The notes under the pieces: generated by a model
The model's database searches: none
The model's input: only the letters and a program-made list of their open reading frames with translations
What the model was told of the DNA's origin: nothing
Translations under genes and position numbers: made by a program
Part shown: positions 38,781-48,060 of the stretch, piece after piece
How the letters are laid out: each line of letters starts with the position of its first letter
Numbering within the stretch: position 1 is the first letter of the stretch
Assembly (NCBI RefSeq): GCF_000003815.2
Contig: NC_049979.1
Span: forward strand, 6,478,196-6,542,195
Reading direction: 5' to 3'
Source: Branchiostoma floridae
Taxonomy: Eukaryota > Chordata > Leptocardii > Amphioxiformes > Branchiostomatidae
DNA: 64,000 bases

Positions 38781-39629
38781 TTTCGCTCCTTTTGATTGGC
38801 CAATGCCTGCATATCCCTTACTTTCCTGTATATAGCTCCTTCTTATTGGTCAGAATGAATCAATACCCGTGTCGATTTGAGTCAACACTGGGCTGGCCGG
38901 AATCTATGTATTACGGCGTCATAACCAACATGGAATGGGGCCTTATGATTGGTTCACGGCGCCTGGATATATGGATAATATTTTTTTCCCAACTGTCACC
39001 TGTCTCAAATATATTATGTCAAACTATTCATGTCTTAAAATTGTTGTCACCAACTTTTAAAAACAGAGACCCTTCAAATGTTCATATGCAATCAGAAATG
39101 TATTGTATGCCTTAGATCGACGATTGATTCTAAACAAGTTGTAACGCTATCTAGCTTTTTTAAAACAATAAACAACCAGCCGCGCACGATATTTGCCTTT
39201 ATGCCGAGATGATAAGCTATTGTCCTATCATTGGTCGCATCAACTGCAGAACAGAAAAATAAAGAAAAATAAGTAAATGCTGAAATATTCCCCCGGAGTA
39301 TCACTACTACTTTGATCACAACTGCTACTTTGATCGCAAAATTGTGTATACATGTATATATAATTTTAATAGCTCTTCAAACGCCACCGCATGTGTGTTT
39401 TACAGACTGCTTTGCTATTAGAAAAAATAATGAAATTAATGATTAGCCCAACTCCATTGTTATCTTATATCAAAGACTTGTGTTAGCCCTCATTATGTTA
39501 TTTAGGATGTTAAGACTTATTCTTTATACCTATCTTTGTACTTTGTGTAATATTCGTTGCCATACTTTGTACCATGTGCAAATGTCGTGCAATAAAGTTC
39601 ATATCATTTCAAAACACTTCTAAAAACCT
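38781..39629. other. Interval between LTR element and GTPase B; possible retroelement tail
   Basis: No gene was seen. At the right edge (about 39520-39612) the plus strand reads like the 3' end of a dispersed transcript or non-LTR element, with gtgcaataaagttc. It stops just before the stop codon of copy B. Otherwise AT-rich and unassigned. Confidence 0.35.
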
Positions 39630-41740
39630 TCACACAGCGCTCTCTTTGAAGGCATAATCAAACAGCTCACTGGCGCACTTCTCCATGCGCGAAATCAGAG
39701 CATGCAGGACTTTAGTGGTTATACCATAGGCCAGCGGGGCGGTGACCAGAGCACCGATCACAGGAAAGATAAAATCTATTGTTTGGTCAATAGCAGCGGC
39801 AGTTATCAGACCCAACCCATTACAGATAGCCTGGACAACAGCCAGCGTCTCACTCTCCCCTATTGGACCCCTTGCTCCTGTCAGCAAGTTGGCGGACAAG
39901 AACTGCTTGAGATCCTCTGGGCTCTTCTTGGTCATCTTGGCGAGCTGTTCCACCGCGTCCTCTGTAAGGCCGAACCCCTCTTTGTACTGCTTGTACGCCA
40001 CTGCGAGGGCACCTGTAGCCAAACAAGGAACCGGTCAGAGTCGATGTGATGACAAGTGCATTTTGTGACTTAACTGATGCCATAGGAGCAAAAAAAGAGG
40101 TGATGTAAGGTATGGGTATTTGTCGTGTGTGAATCGTTTCTGTTTTTTAACGATAAAGTCAATGTTTCATATATTTCTCAGTTTACTCCGTTCTTAACCT
40201 GCTCATCCTTAGGGGACGTCTTAATCAATCTTATTAGAAAATATTTCGACACCAACTGTACCTCTCTCCATATTTGCTTACATTGTAATCGACTGAATGG
40301 CGCGCATTTTTCCATTGTGTACCAGAAATGTAATAACAAGGTTTTTTTGTGGGTTGTGGTAAATACTCAGACATGCACAACAACGACTCTCCTGACGAAT
40401 CTAAACAGGCTGCTGGCAGTAACCGCACTTGCCAAGTCGCCCTGTGGACCAAATAGACCAACGACATCACATACGTTTAGAACATTTTATAGTTGGTTTC
40501 ACCTACCTGGTATGGCAGCAGCACCAGCATATGGTACAAAGGAGCCCGCAGTAGTTGCCATAGCGACGGTCCACACCTTGCCTCTGTAGATGTCTCCCCT
40601 CTCCTTGATGGTGGCCTTGGAGAAGTCCCGGCAGGTGTTGATGACGACCATCTTTTGGAGAGCACCCAGACCGTCGATCATCGCCTTCCGGAACTTGGGG
40701 ATGTCCCAGGATCCCTCCAGCACGTTCCTGAGGCGGCCGCTGATGATGAAGACCTCCCTGGGGTTCACTTCGCCCTCCCACCCCACCCTCTTCAGAACGT
40801 TGATGTAGTCTTGGCGGAGTTCCTCCATCAGGTCGGCCTCGGTCTTGTCGTCGAAGTACTCGGGGTCGTCGTTCTTCTTGTCGGCCAAATCTTTGTCGAA
40901 CTGAGACCTGACGAACAGCACCTTCTTCCCCTTCTCCCGGGCCTTCATCCCGATCTGCACGGCGTTGTGCTGTATACGGCCGCTGCTGAAGACCAGGAAC
41001 ACGTGGCACTGGTCCATCTTCTCCCCAAACTTGGCGAGATACTGCTGGATGTCAAAGTCGCGCTCGTCACCACTTCCTCTCCCCAGGAGGACGCCAGGAA
41101 AGTCGACGAAGACAAGGCTGTCCGGGCGTGTTGGGTGGGGATAGTCGGTGGTCACTTCGGTAGTGTGTGTAACCCCCACCTCCGCTGCACCGGGAGCCCA
41201 GTGGGCTTCAGCCCGCGGATGGAGTTGATGAAGGTGCTCTTCCCTGCTCCGGGGTCCCCCACGATGCCAATGTTTACCTTCTGATTCTTCCAGGCCTCCA
41301 TGTTTTCGGCGGCGTACTGTTGAATCTTCTTCAGTATCTCTGCTTTATTCGCGCCTCCGGCTGCGGCCAAGTTCCTCAACATCCCCTGTTCCTCCTCGTC
41401 CATTTCTCCGATGATCTCCCTGTGGATTGACACACAAGGCAAGAATGTTCATAAGCTAACAAGATTAGATCAAGGTTATTAACATTTCAAATAACAAGTG
41501 ACATTCAAGCCCTACAGTGCTTCTTGTAACATAATGATTATATCAAGAAACAGATTTCTATATATCAATATTCATCTCTGTAATGTCATACACCAGTGCC
41601 TGAAATGATTTAGAATTACTTTTCTTTTTGTAGCATCTACTTGAAACCTAGTTATGCATCCTACAAATATCCCTCTTAGGCCATCATGAGAGTGAAGATA
41701 CTACTTACGGGGCTGGAGCCTCCCCACGTTCCGCCATCAT
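39630..41740 (-). CDS. IRG-like GTPase, copy B (one frame break; possible pseudogene)
   Basis: Tandem paralogue of copy A with the same three-exon layout on the minus strand: 41740-41709, 41419-40507 and 40012-39630. All splice sites are intact, and the first exon (MMAERGEAPA) joins exon 2 in frame. Seen: GDPGAGKST, DFPG, FVRSQFDKD in place of the G4 T/NKxD, FIISG, and a C-terminal helical domain ending FDYAFKESAV. After SIRGLKPT, at about 41191-41207, the sequence has 17 bases between CTG and GGTGC where A and C have 15. This shifts the frame, giving a stop shortly after. The G-domain frame resumes correctly downstream. Everything else is open, so this is either a young pseudogene, an allele or a sequence error. 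Confidence 0.75.
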
Positions 41741-41796
41741 CGGTGAATACACGTGTCGTACCGGGGCCTGGAAATGTACAACATGAATATCATTGA

Positions 41797-42008
41797 CAGG
41801 ATTAAGGACTGCGGCCCATGATACAAAGGTGTTTGTCGTAAAGGACGATTTGGGCTGTTGGGCACAGAATCCAGAGGTCCTTGGTTCGAATCCTGTAATG
41901 CTACTGATTTTGCGCCATTGAGAAAGGCTTTTCTCACTCCACCCTGGTCAGTGTAAAAAATCGGCACTGACTTCGGTCTGGGAGGTAAAAGGCGGTGGAA
42001 GGAGATAG
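41797..42008 (+). mobile_element. tRNA-derived SINE-like insertion
   Basis: In copy A the flank runs atatcattga-ttgttgggctc. In copy B about 210 bases are inserted between atatcattga and ttgggctc. The insert contains a perfect tRNA B-box, ggttcgaatcc (about 41882-41892), and a weak A-box-like tract upstream, then a non-tRNA body (ctcactccaccctggtcagtg). Presence in B and absence in A define its borders. Confidence 0.65.
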
Positions 42009-42654
42009 TTGGGCTCTGCCTTCCAATACAGATCAATACAGTGCCCCAGACAGTGGATAGCTGCCCCTATGGGATATGGGACTACCTTTGCCTACCTTTT
42101 GTTTTGACAAAGTATGCGAATTACCTTTCAATTGAGGGATCGCACAGAAGAACCATCAGAACTGACATAGTACACGATTGTACATGTCAAATCCCTAGAA
42201 AATGGCAAAATTGATATTTTAGGGCCGGTCCCATTCTCACCTGCGACGTAAGACAAGTTGGTACTTGTTCTCTCGATCATGGGTCAGCTGCTGGGCGAAC
42301 AGGACTACCGGAACTTTCAGCCGGGTCCAAAGATGTGTGCATAAGGTCTGTACTTATCAGCTTTGTGCCTGTGTGGTTATCTTAATAGTATGACTCCAGG
42401 CAAACATAACTTCAACATCTTTGCTTTTCCTCCCAAACCTGGTAGCAGATTTCGGTGGTTGGAAAAGGTACGCTGTCAAATATGATTTTTAACTAAGTAA
42501 CAATATTCCACGCTTAATTAGGGAGGCAGAAATCATACATTGGGGTTAGTTAAAGGTTATCACGGATCAATATTTGATTGATAATATGACGCCGTCGTGC
42601 GATAGTTAAACCAAATACCTTTGTTTTGTGCTTACATACAAGATTTTAAGAAAG

Positions 42655-43000
42655 GCTGTCTTGCATGAGTCATTTTCATTAATTCACTTTCGTCAGCTTG
42701 ACATTTAATTTTCGAACCCCGCGGGCCGACACGGCCGTCACCATCAGACAATGAAATGTGCAAGTGAAAGGACATGGTAAGGTCCAGATAGCTTTAAATA
42801 AAAAGGCGACACTCTCCACAACCCCACTAGGGGCATACCGTCGCTGATCCAAATCTTGTTTTATGCTTACTAAGAAGCTCCCAAGAAAGAAAAACCGGTT
42901 CTAAAGGTATGACTTATTTTCACTTTCGTGAGCTTGACATTTGACTGTCGAAACCCGGCACGGCCGTCACCAGACAATGAAATGTGAAAGTGAAAGGACA
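42655..43000. repeat. Locally repeated promoter-type block
   Basis: Two imperfect copies (about 42655-42790 and 42895-43000) share ttcactttcgt-agcttgacat, cacggccgtcacc and caatgaaatgtg-aagtgaaagg. A third, more diverged copy is upstream of GTPase A (about 36040-36130). The second copy holds the best IRF-like motifs. It lies between the divergent starts of copies B and C. Confidence 0.7.
42918..42995. promoter_or_regulatory. Pair of IRF/ISRE-like motifs between GTPases B and C
   Basis: GAAAGTGAAA occurs at 42986-42995 on the plus strand and, as tttcactttc, at 42918-42927 on the minus strand. This is an exact match to the IRF-binding core GAAANNGAAA. The plus-strand site extends to gaaatgtgaaagtgaaagg. 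The sites lie about 1.2 kb upstream of the first ATG of copy B and about 1 kb upstream of that of copy C. Vertebrate IRG genes are interferon-induced through such sites; function here is inferred. Confidence 0.55.
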
Positions 43001-43978
43001 CGGTACGGCCCTGACTGAGTGTTAAAATGGCGATATTCTCCACCATCACACACACCACCTCCCTTACCAAAGTTTATTTTCAATATTCCGCACTGTTGAG
43101 AACAACTGAACCAGGTGCAGAACATAAAAGCTAAAGAAATGTTCTGGGTGGTGGCGAATATGAACGATAGAAAATGTGTGAAACAAAAGCAGCAACCTAG
43201 CTTTAGCTTTGTCCTGTTGCAGTGTTGATACGCCACTGCACTATCCAAGTGAACGACAACAAACATAATCTCCTACGAGACGTGGGGTCCGGGTCAATGT
43301 TTTACTCGTATGTTTGGGCTGACTTATACCTCTTAGCTTTAACCTCTCGGGGCCCTACAGTACGTGAGTACTAAACAACCCCACTTGTTAGATAAGGTCC
43401 CCGGGAAGCGAGGCCTGCTCAAAACGATACGCACCTTAGATAGACGGAAGATTGTTGCCTGTTGGTAGATCTCGGACTGACGGACTCTGAGTCGTCACTG
43501 CAGTCACTGTCTGCGCTCGCCAACTGTAAACTGGTCGAAAGACTTCTGCTTTTAAGTTTCTAAAGCGTGAGTCATAAGGAGAACGCTTTCAGTTTCGCAC
43601 CAAAAATAGGACAAAAACATCACATGACATCATTTTGCGGAATTCCCCCTATTGCATGGTTTCCCACCTACATGTATAACGCAGTTAACTGCACAGTGTT
43701 TACATGTTCACCTGTCTTGCTGGTCGCATTACGTCAACAGACTCAACACTAAGGTAGGATAGATTTTTCTCTTCCAAGGGAAGAAAATATGTTGTCTGGA
43801 TTTCTAGATCTCTTCTAATCATAATCATACGAAGCGGTTTCCCAACAATCAGTTCATGACTGTACAGTTGACTGTTGCTAAGCGCTGGGGTGTGATATAG
43901 GCAAGGTTGGAGGTCACTGGGGAGGGGGCTGTTAGGTGCTGATGTCATAATAAGAATATTTCGTTTCCTCCTAGCCAG
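43001..43978. other. Upstream flank of GTPase C
   Basis: No coding exon was recognised. It should contain the promoter and 5' UTR of copy C. A splice-acceptor-like tract (tttcctcctagccag) ends one base before the copy C ATG, so an upstream non-coding exon is possible. Confidence 0.4.
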
Positions 43979-46278
43979 ATGGGTAGCTGGTGGTCATCAA
44001 CGTCAACGTCGTCATCATCATCATACAAGGACCAATCATGGGAGGAGGCACACGAGTGAGTATCAAATTTCCTCCGTGGCTAATTCTGTTCGCTACCAGC
44101 ATACCATGAAGTGTTCAAAGTAAGTTGCAAACTAAATTGTCTTCTAAGATATTCTTCTAAGCTTATTGTATAGTTTTGTGAAACTTACTGGTAGGAGTTC
44201 CATACTCTAATGATTAGATCTCGTTAACCTAAGATGACTGATTGCAAAATGCTAATGATAATAATTCAAGTACCCGAAAAAAGGACGAGACTTTCGTCCA
44301 AAGATAGCTATCAGGTGTTGATCCACGATCACTGTGTCGCTTCTTTTATACCTTAATAGAACTCAACGTAATCAATCCCAGAATCAAATATAATTAGTAC
44401 ATTGAACATACTGCAATCCGTTCTTAACACGTCTGCTCCTAATAGTGAATTGTTAGCATCGTCCGTATGAAACTGTACATTCCCGTCCAGTAAATATGAA
44501 TTTACTGACCCCGCGTCATATCACACTACAGTCCCAAACCAGTGCCACAGCGAAAACGTCCTGACGAAGTCCGCATCGGTGTTGTGGGCGACCCCGGGGC
44601 GGGGAAGAGCACCTTCATCAACTCCGTCCGCGGGCTGAGGCCCCGGGACCCTGGTGCCGCTCGGGTCGGCCTGACCCACACCACCGCCGAGCCCACCGAG
44701 TACCCACACCCCGATCTACCCGACAGCCTGGTGCTGGTCGACTTTCCCGGGGTTCTGTTGAGGAGGCACGCCGGCAGGTACAGAAGCTCCACCTGACGAC
44801 TTTTCTATATAATGACAATGGCAATGAAGTTTATTGCATATCCATGCCCCTTTGGGGCTAAATGCAGTAAGTTGCATAAAAAAAGTCTTCCTTTGTTAGG
44901 TGTGCATATTTCTGTCTTACAAGTGTAGCATTAACAAAGTTATTGCGTATATCTCTGTGCATTGAACATTCTAGAAGAAAGTGCACTTCGTTTTCTATAT
45001 AACGTTACTAGGGCTGGGTACCAGTACAGAAAATTCAGGTCCAGGTCCGGTTCAGGTCCAAAGGATCAGGTCCAGGTCCGGACCTGAACCTGGACCTAAT
45101 TCAGTATGACTCATACCAATGGTCCATTTCACTACAAATACATTTGTTTGGTGGAGTATTAGACTTAAACTGGCGTTTTAAAATCCTACAACGCTATTTG
45201 CACCTGTGCGATTGGCTGTATAACTTGGTAGAAATTTCTATAAACTCTACTCTACTTCGCTCTTGTTATTTTCTTCCACCTGCAAGCGCCAAAACGTGTG
45301 AATGCCTGATGAAATAATATGTTAATTTTCTTATCGGTCCAACATCCGGTCCACGTAATTTTTTCAGGTCCGGTTTTTCTGGACCGGTCCAATAAGAAAA
45401 ACCGGTTTTGTACCGGTACGCTGTACCGATACCCAGCCCTAAACGTTACCTATAGTTCGTATCACAAAACATACATAATCTATCATTAGGAGGAGTTCGG
45501 GTGTATACCCGAAAATACTCATGAGTTTTATCAGGTGACCAATGTGCAGTAAAAGCTCAATATAAGTATTTTCAACTTTACAACCAAATAATGGCAAGAC
45601 TGTCTGAAAGTCCATTGGCGAAAGACTCCAACCAAAGACGTTATATAAGGTTATAACGTCCTTGCTTAAAAAAATTTTAAGCAAGGACGTTATAACCTTA
45701 TATAACGTCGTCTTGCCAGGAAAAACAGTATTTTTTCATCAAATTGTACAATTTGTCAAACCAGGTAAACGCTGTAACGTTACATTGATATCATTTTGGT
45801 GATGCTTTTGTGAGTAAAAGTTCACTTCGTCAGTCATTTACAACCTGTCTGATCCACCACCACCACCACTAGGTACGGAGACTTCAACATTGGGCAGTAT
45901 CTGACGGAGTTCGGGTCCTACATGCGAAGCTGTGACGTGTTCTTGGTGTTCTGTCGGGGCCGCATCGAGCACAACCCTATCAGCATCGCCATGGCGGCCT
46001 ACAGGATGGGGAAGAAGGTGCTGTTCGTCAGGTCTCAGTTCGACAAAGACGTGGCGGACAAGGAGAACGACGACCCCGAGTACTTCGACGACAAGTGCTC
46101 GGTACACCTGATGGAGGAGCTCCGACAGGACTACATCCGGGTCCTGCGAGAGGTGGGCTGGCCGCGTGACGTCAGGGAGGATGAGGTGTTCATTATCAGC
46201 GGCAGGTTGGAGTACGTGACTCAGGACATGTGGGACGTGCTCGAGTTGAAAATGGCGATATTCGGACAGAGAGTCTGA
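43979..46278 (+). CDS. IRG-like GTPase, copy C (short, predicted N-myristoylated)
   Basis: Plus-strand exons 43979-44055, 44532-44777 and 45873-46278 join in frame to 242 aa. The N-terminus MGSWWSS fits the N-myristoylation signal (Gly2, Ser6), followed by a Ser/Thr-rich stretch; myristoylation is also known for the vertebrate IRG Irga6. G1 GDPGAGKST, THTTAEPT (switch I), G3 DFPG, then LVFCRGRIEHN, FVRSQFDKD and FIISG are present. Unlike A and B, an intron (44778-45872) interrupts the G domain just after the DFPG region. The frame stops after ELKMAIFGQRV, where A and B continue into the C-terminal helical domain, so about 190 residues are missing. No downstream helical exon was found before 52 kb. 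It could be a G-domain-only protein or a truncated gene. Confidence 0.75.
44816..45000 (-). mobile_element. Possible truncated non-LTR retroelement tail
   Basis: The minus strand ends ...ggggcatggatatgcaataaa-cttcattgcc, a terminal poly(A) signal near the right-hand end of a non-coding stretch of the kind left by 5'-truncated retroelements. It is in the second intron of GTPase C. No reverse transcriptase is visible. Confidence 0.3.
45010..45440. repeat. Foldback element with agggctgggtacc ends
   Basis: Left agggctgggtacc and right gatacccagccct are near-exact inverted repeats. The interior repeats ggtccaggtccgg / ccggacctgaacc in both orientations. A shorter relative is in the LRR gene (55324-55490). 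Intron 2 of GTPase C. Confidence 0.8.
45637..45709. repeat. Perfect 35-bp inverted repeat with 3-base loop
   Basis: Arm gacgttatataaggttataa... (45637-45671) is exactly complementary to 45675-45709, with only aaa between. It is in intron 2 of GTPase C, 163 bases before exon 3. It would form a strong RNA hairpin or DNA cruciform. Confidence 0.9.
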
Positions 46279-46335
46279 CGGAATCGAGCGTTTTGTGGGG
46301 TTGTATTTTGGTTTATTTCACAGCACCATAGTATA

Positions 46336-46560
46336 TATATGAATATGAATGGTTTATTTCGCATCGAGCGACAAACAATAACATACAGTGGCAGCCTTCA
46401 TTTCTTCGGCTGTTACAATTTGTGTTGTCTGTTGTCTGTGCCGACATCATAAACCATATCAAGGTATCAGGTCGACATTGACCAATATCAAACGATATTC
46501 TGTACCCTTATCTCTCCATATAAAATAAAAATAATATCTATTAAAGTTTGAAGTCAGTTT
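46336..46560 (-). mobile_element. Possible retroelement tail
   Basis: Begins atatgaatatgaatggttta on the plus strand, i.e. a minus-strand end with AATAAA-like and A/T-rich simple sequence, about 60 bases after the stop of GTPase C. It resembles the truncated tail at 44816-45000 in form only. Low certainty. Confidence 0.25.
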
Positions 46561-47989
46561 TATGTCAGCAGACAATGACATGGGCAGTTTGAAAATAAAA
46601 CTTTAAAGTAGAACTACTAACTTTGTATTGATGCCTCTTGTATTGTAATTAATACATTCTAGTAGCCTCTTTTCACAATAATGAATAATGTTAATATCGC
46701 TGTTCATTGTCACTTGTATATTTTCTATGTTTATACCATGTACTTGCAATTAGCCTCCGGGCATAAACTTGCAAATAAACGTCTTCATTATCACATGACG
46801 GATAAGCTTGAGCTTTATGATTACATTCCATGATATCATAATATGTTACGGTAATGATGCTAGCAACTAACCGGCTGGTATTCTGTTATTCTTGATCTCC
46901 TTCTTATATCGCTTGTGATTTACAATTCAATAGTTCTCTTCGAGGCTACTTAGCTCAATGTCCAATGGCATATCACGCCATTAAAAACCAGTCCAAAAGG
47001 GGTTCCATCCCAACATCTGCTTGAAGATTAGTCTGTACTCCCTGTATGTAACTGTAATGAAAACCGCACGATGGCGTAGTTGCACGGAACCAGGAAGCAG
47101 GTTAGGTCTGCTCACAACGAGCAATCAAGCAAAGGGATGCAGCAGCTAGCTCGGTGGCCGGTGGTGTCGGCATCGTGAATTGAAAAGGTTTTCTCCAACA
47201 AGATTCAACGCCACTGCATAGGTGAGGTACTCACAACGCACCCTTTGCGATGCGTCTTAATTTGGACATGTTTAAGCCCATTTATACGTTTGTGAGGGTA
47301 ACAAACAGTCATATATGCAGTCGCGGAAAGCAAGCTGGGGAGGTATGGGAGGGGGGGCAATAACAATAACAAAGGTCCTCTGGGCTTTATTATCTCGATC
47401 CCAGTGTATAATTTTCTGTGCACAGCTGGTGGTAATATTGGTCAAATATCTGCGCATTTACAAGCTTCTCGTTCCAGGCCCAGGAGGTAACTTGTCACAT
47501 ATTGATCTGTTTTATTAGAATTTGATACGATATAAAGATTTGTTTTATCTTATCCATTTATTAGATAATGCACACTATTTGCATTATCGAAATAAAGCCA
47601 GGCTACGACGTTAGCATTTTAATCAGTCAGGTTATTTGTCACTGTTATAATTAGGACTGACAGACCAATGTGTTCAGATAGTGTAGTGGAAATTTTTATT
47701 GACTCTGAATATAACGTTACCCCTTAATATGATAAAATATTAATTGGTAACATTAATCTTTTAGGACACAATTTTCCACTGTAGAATGTTGTTGTTGCTG
47801 ACTTTAATTATATCCTCAGCTAACTAGGTGAACACTCACTTCATATCTGATATTGAACGGAGGATAAGATTGGTCATCAAATGGCATGGCTATTGTCGGA
47901 AACATCCTGTCAATAGTGCAGAGAAAGGTCTTATTGACAGGAAGCACAGGGATAGCTTTGAATCAGTAAACATCCAATCAAAGAAACTG

Positions 47990-48060
47990 GTGCAGTGACT
48001 GGGTTGGTAGAGTGATTGCCCTGTAAGTAACACATTGTGGGTTTGATCCTATACGAGCGG
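47990..48060 (+). mobile_element. tRNA-like SINE head
   Basis: ggttggtagagtgattg resembles a tRNA A-box, and gtgggtttgatcct, about 45 bases later, a B-box. The spacing fits Pol III promoters of tRNA-derived SINEs, but the surrounding sequence does not fold as a tRNA. The extent is uncertain. Confidence 0.35.

Larger units (their letters stand above)
39630..42745. repeat. Tandem duplication unit B (GTPase B plus upstream flank)
   Basis: Homologous to 33478-36125 across coding, intronic and upstream sequence. It differs by the SINE-like insertion at 41797-42008, the frame break in exon 2, and small indels. The right edge is near cgacacggccgtcaccatca (about 42730). Confidence 0.8.

Noticed and set aside
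40493-41284. Long plus-strand ORF opposite GTPase B (also 34220-34942 opposite A)
   Set aside because: Shadow of the real minus-strand G domains: the motifs, splice sites and paralogy are all on the minus strand.
41840-41905. tRNA gene with a perfect B-box ggttcgaatcc
   Set aside because: No cloverleaf with paired acceptor and anticodon stems could be drawn. Its presence in B and absence in A points to a SINE-like insertion.
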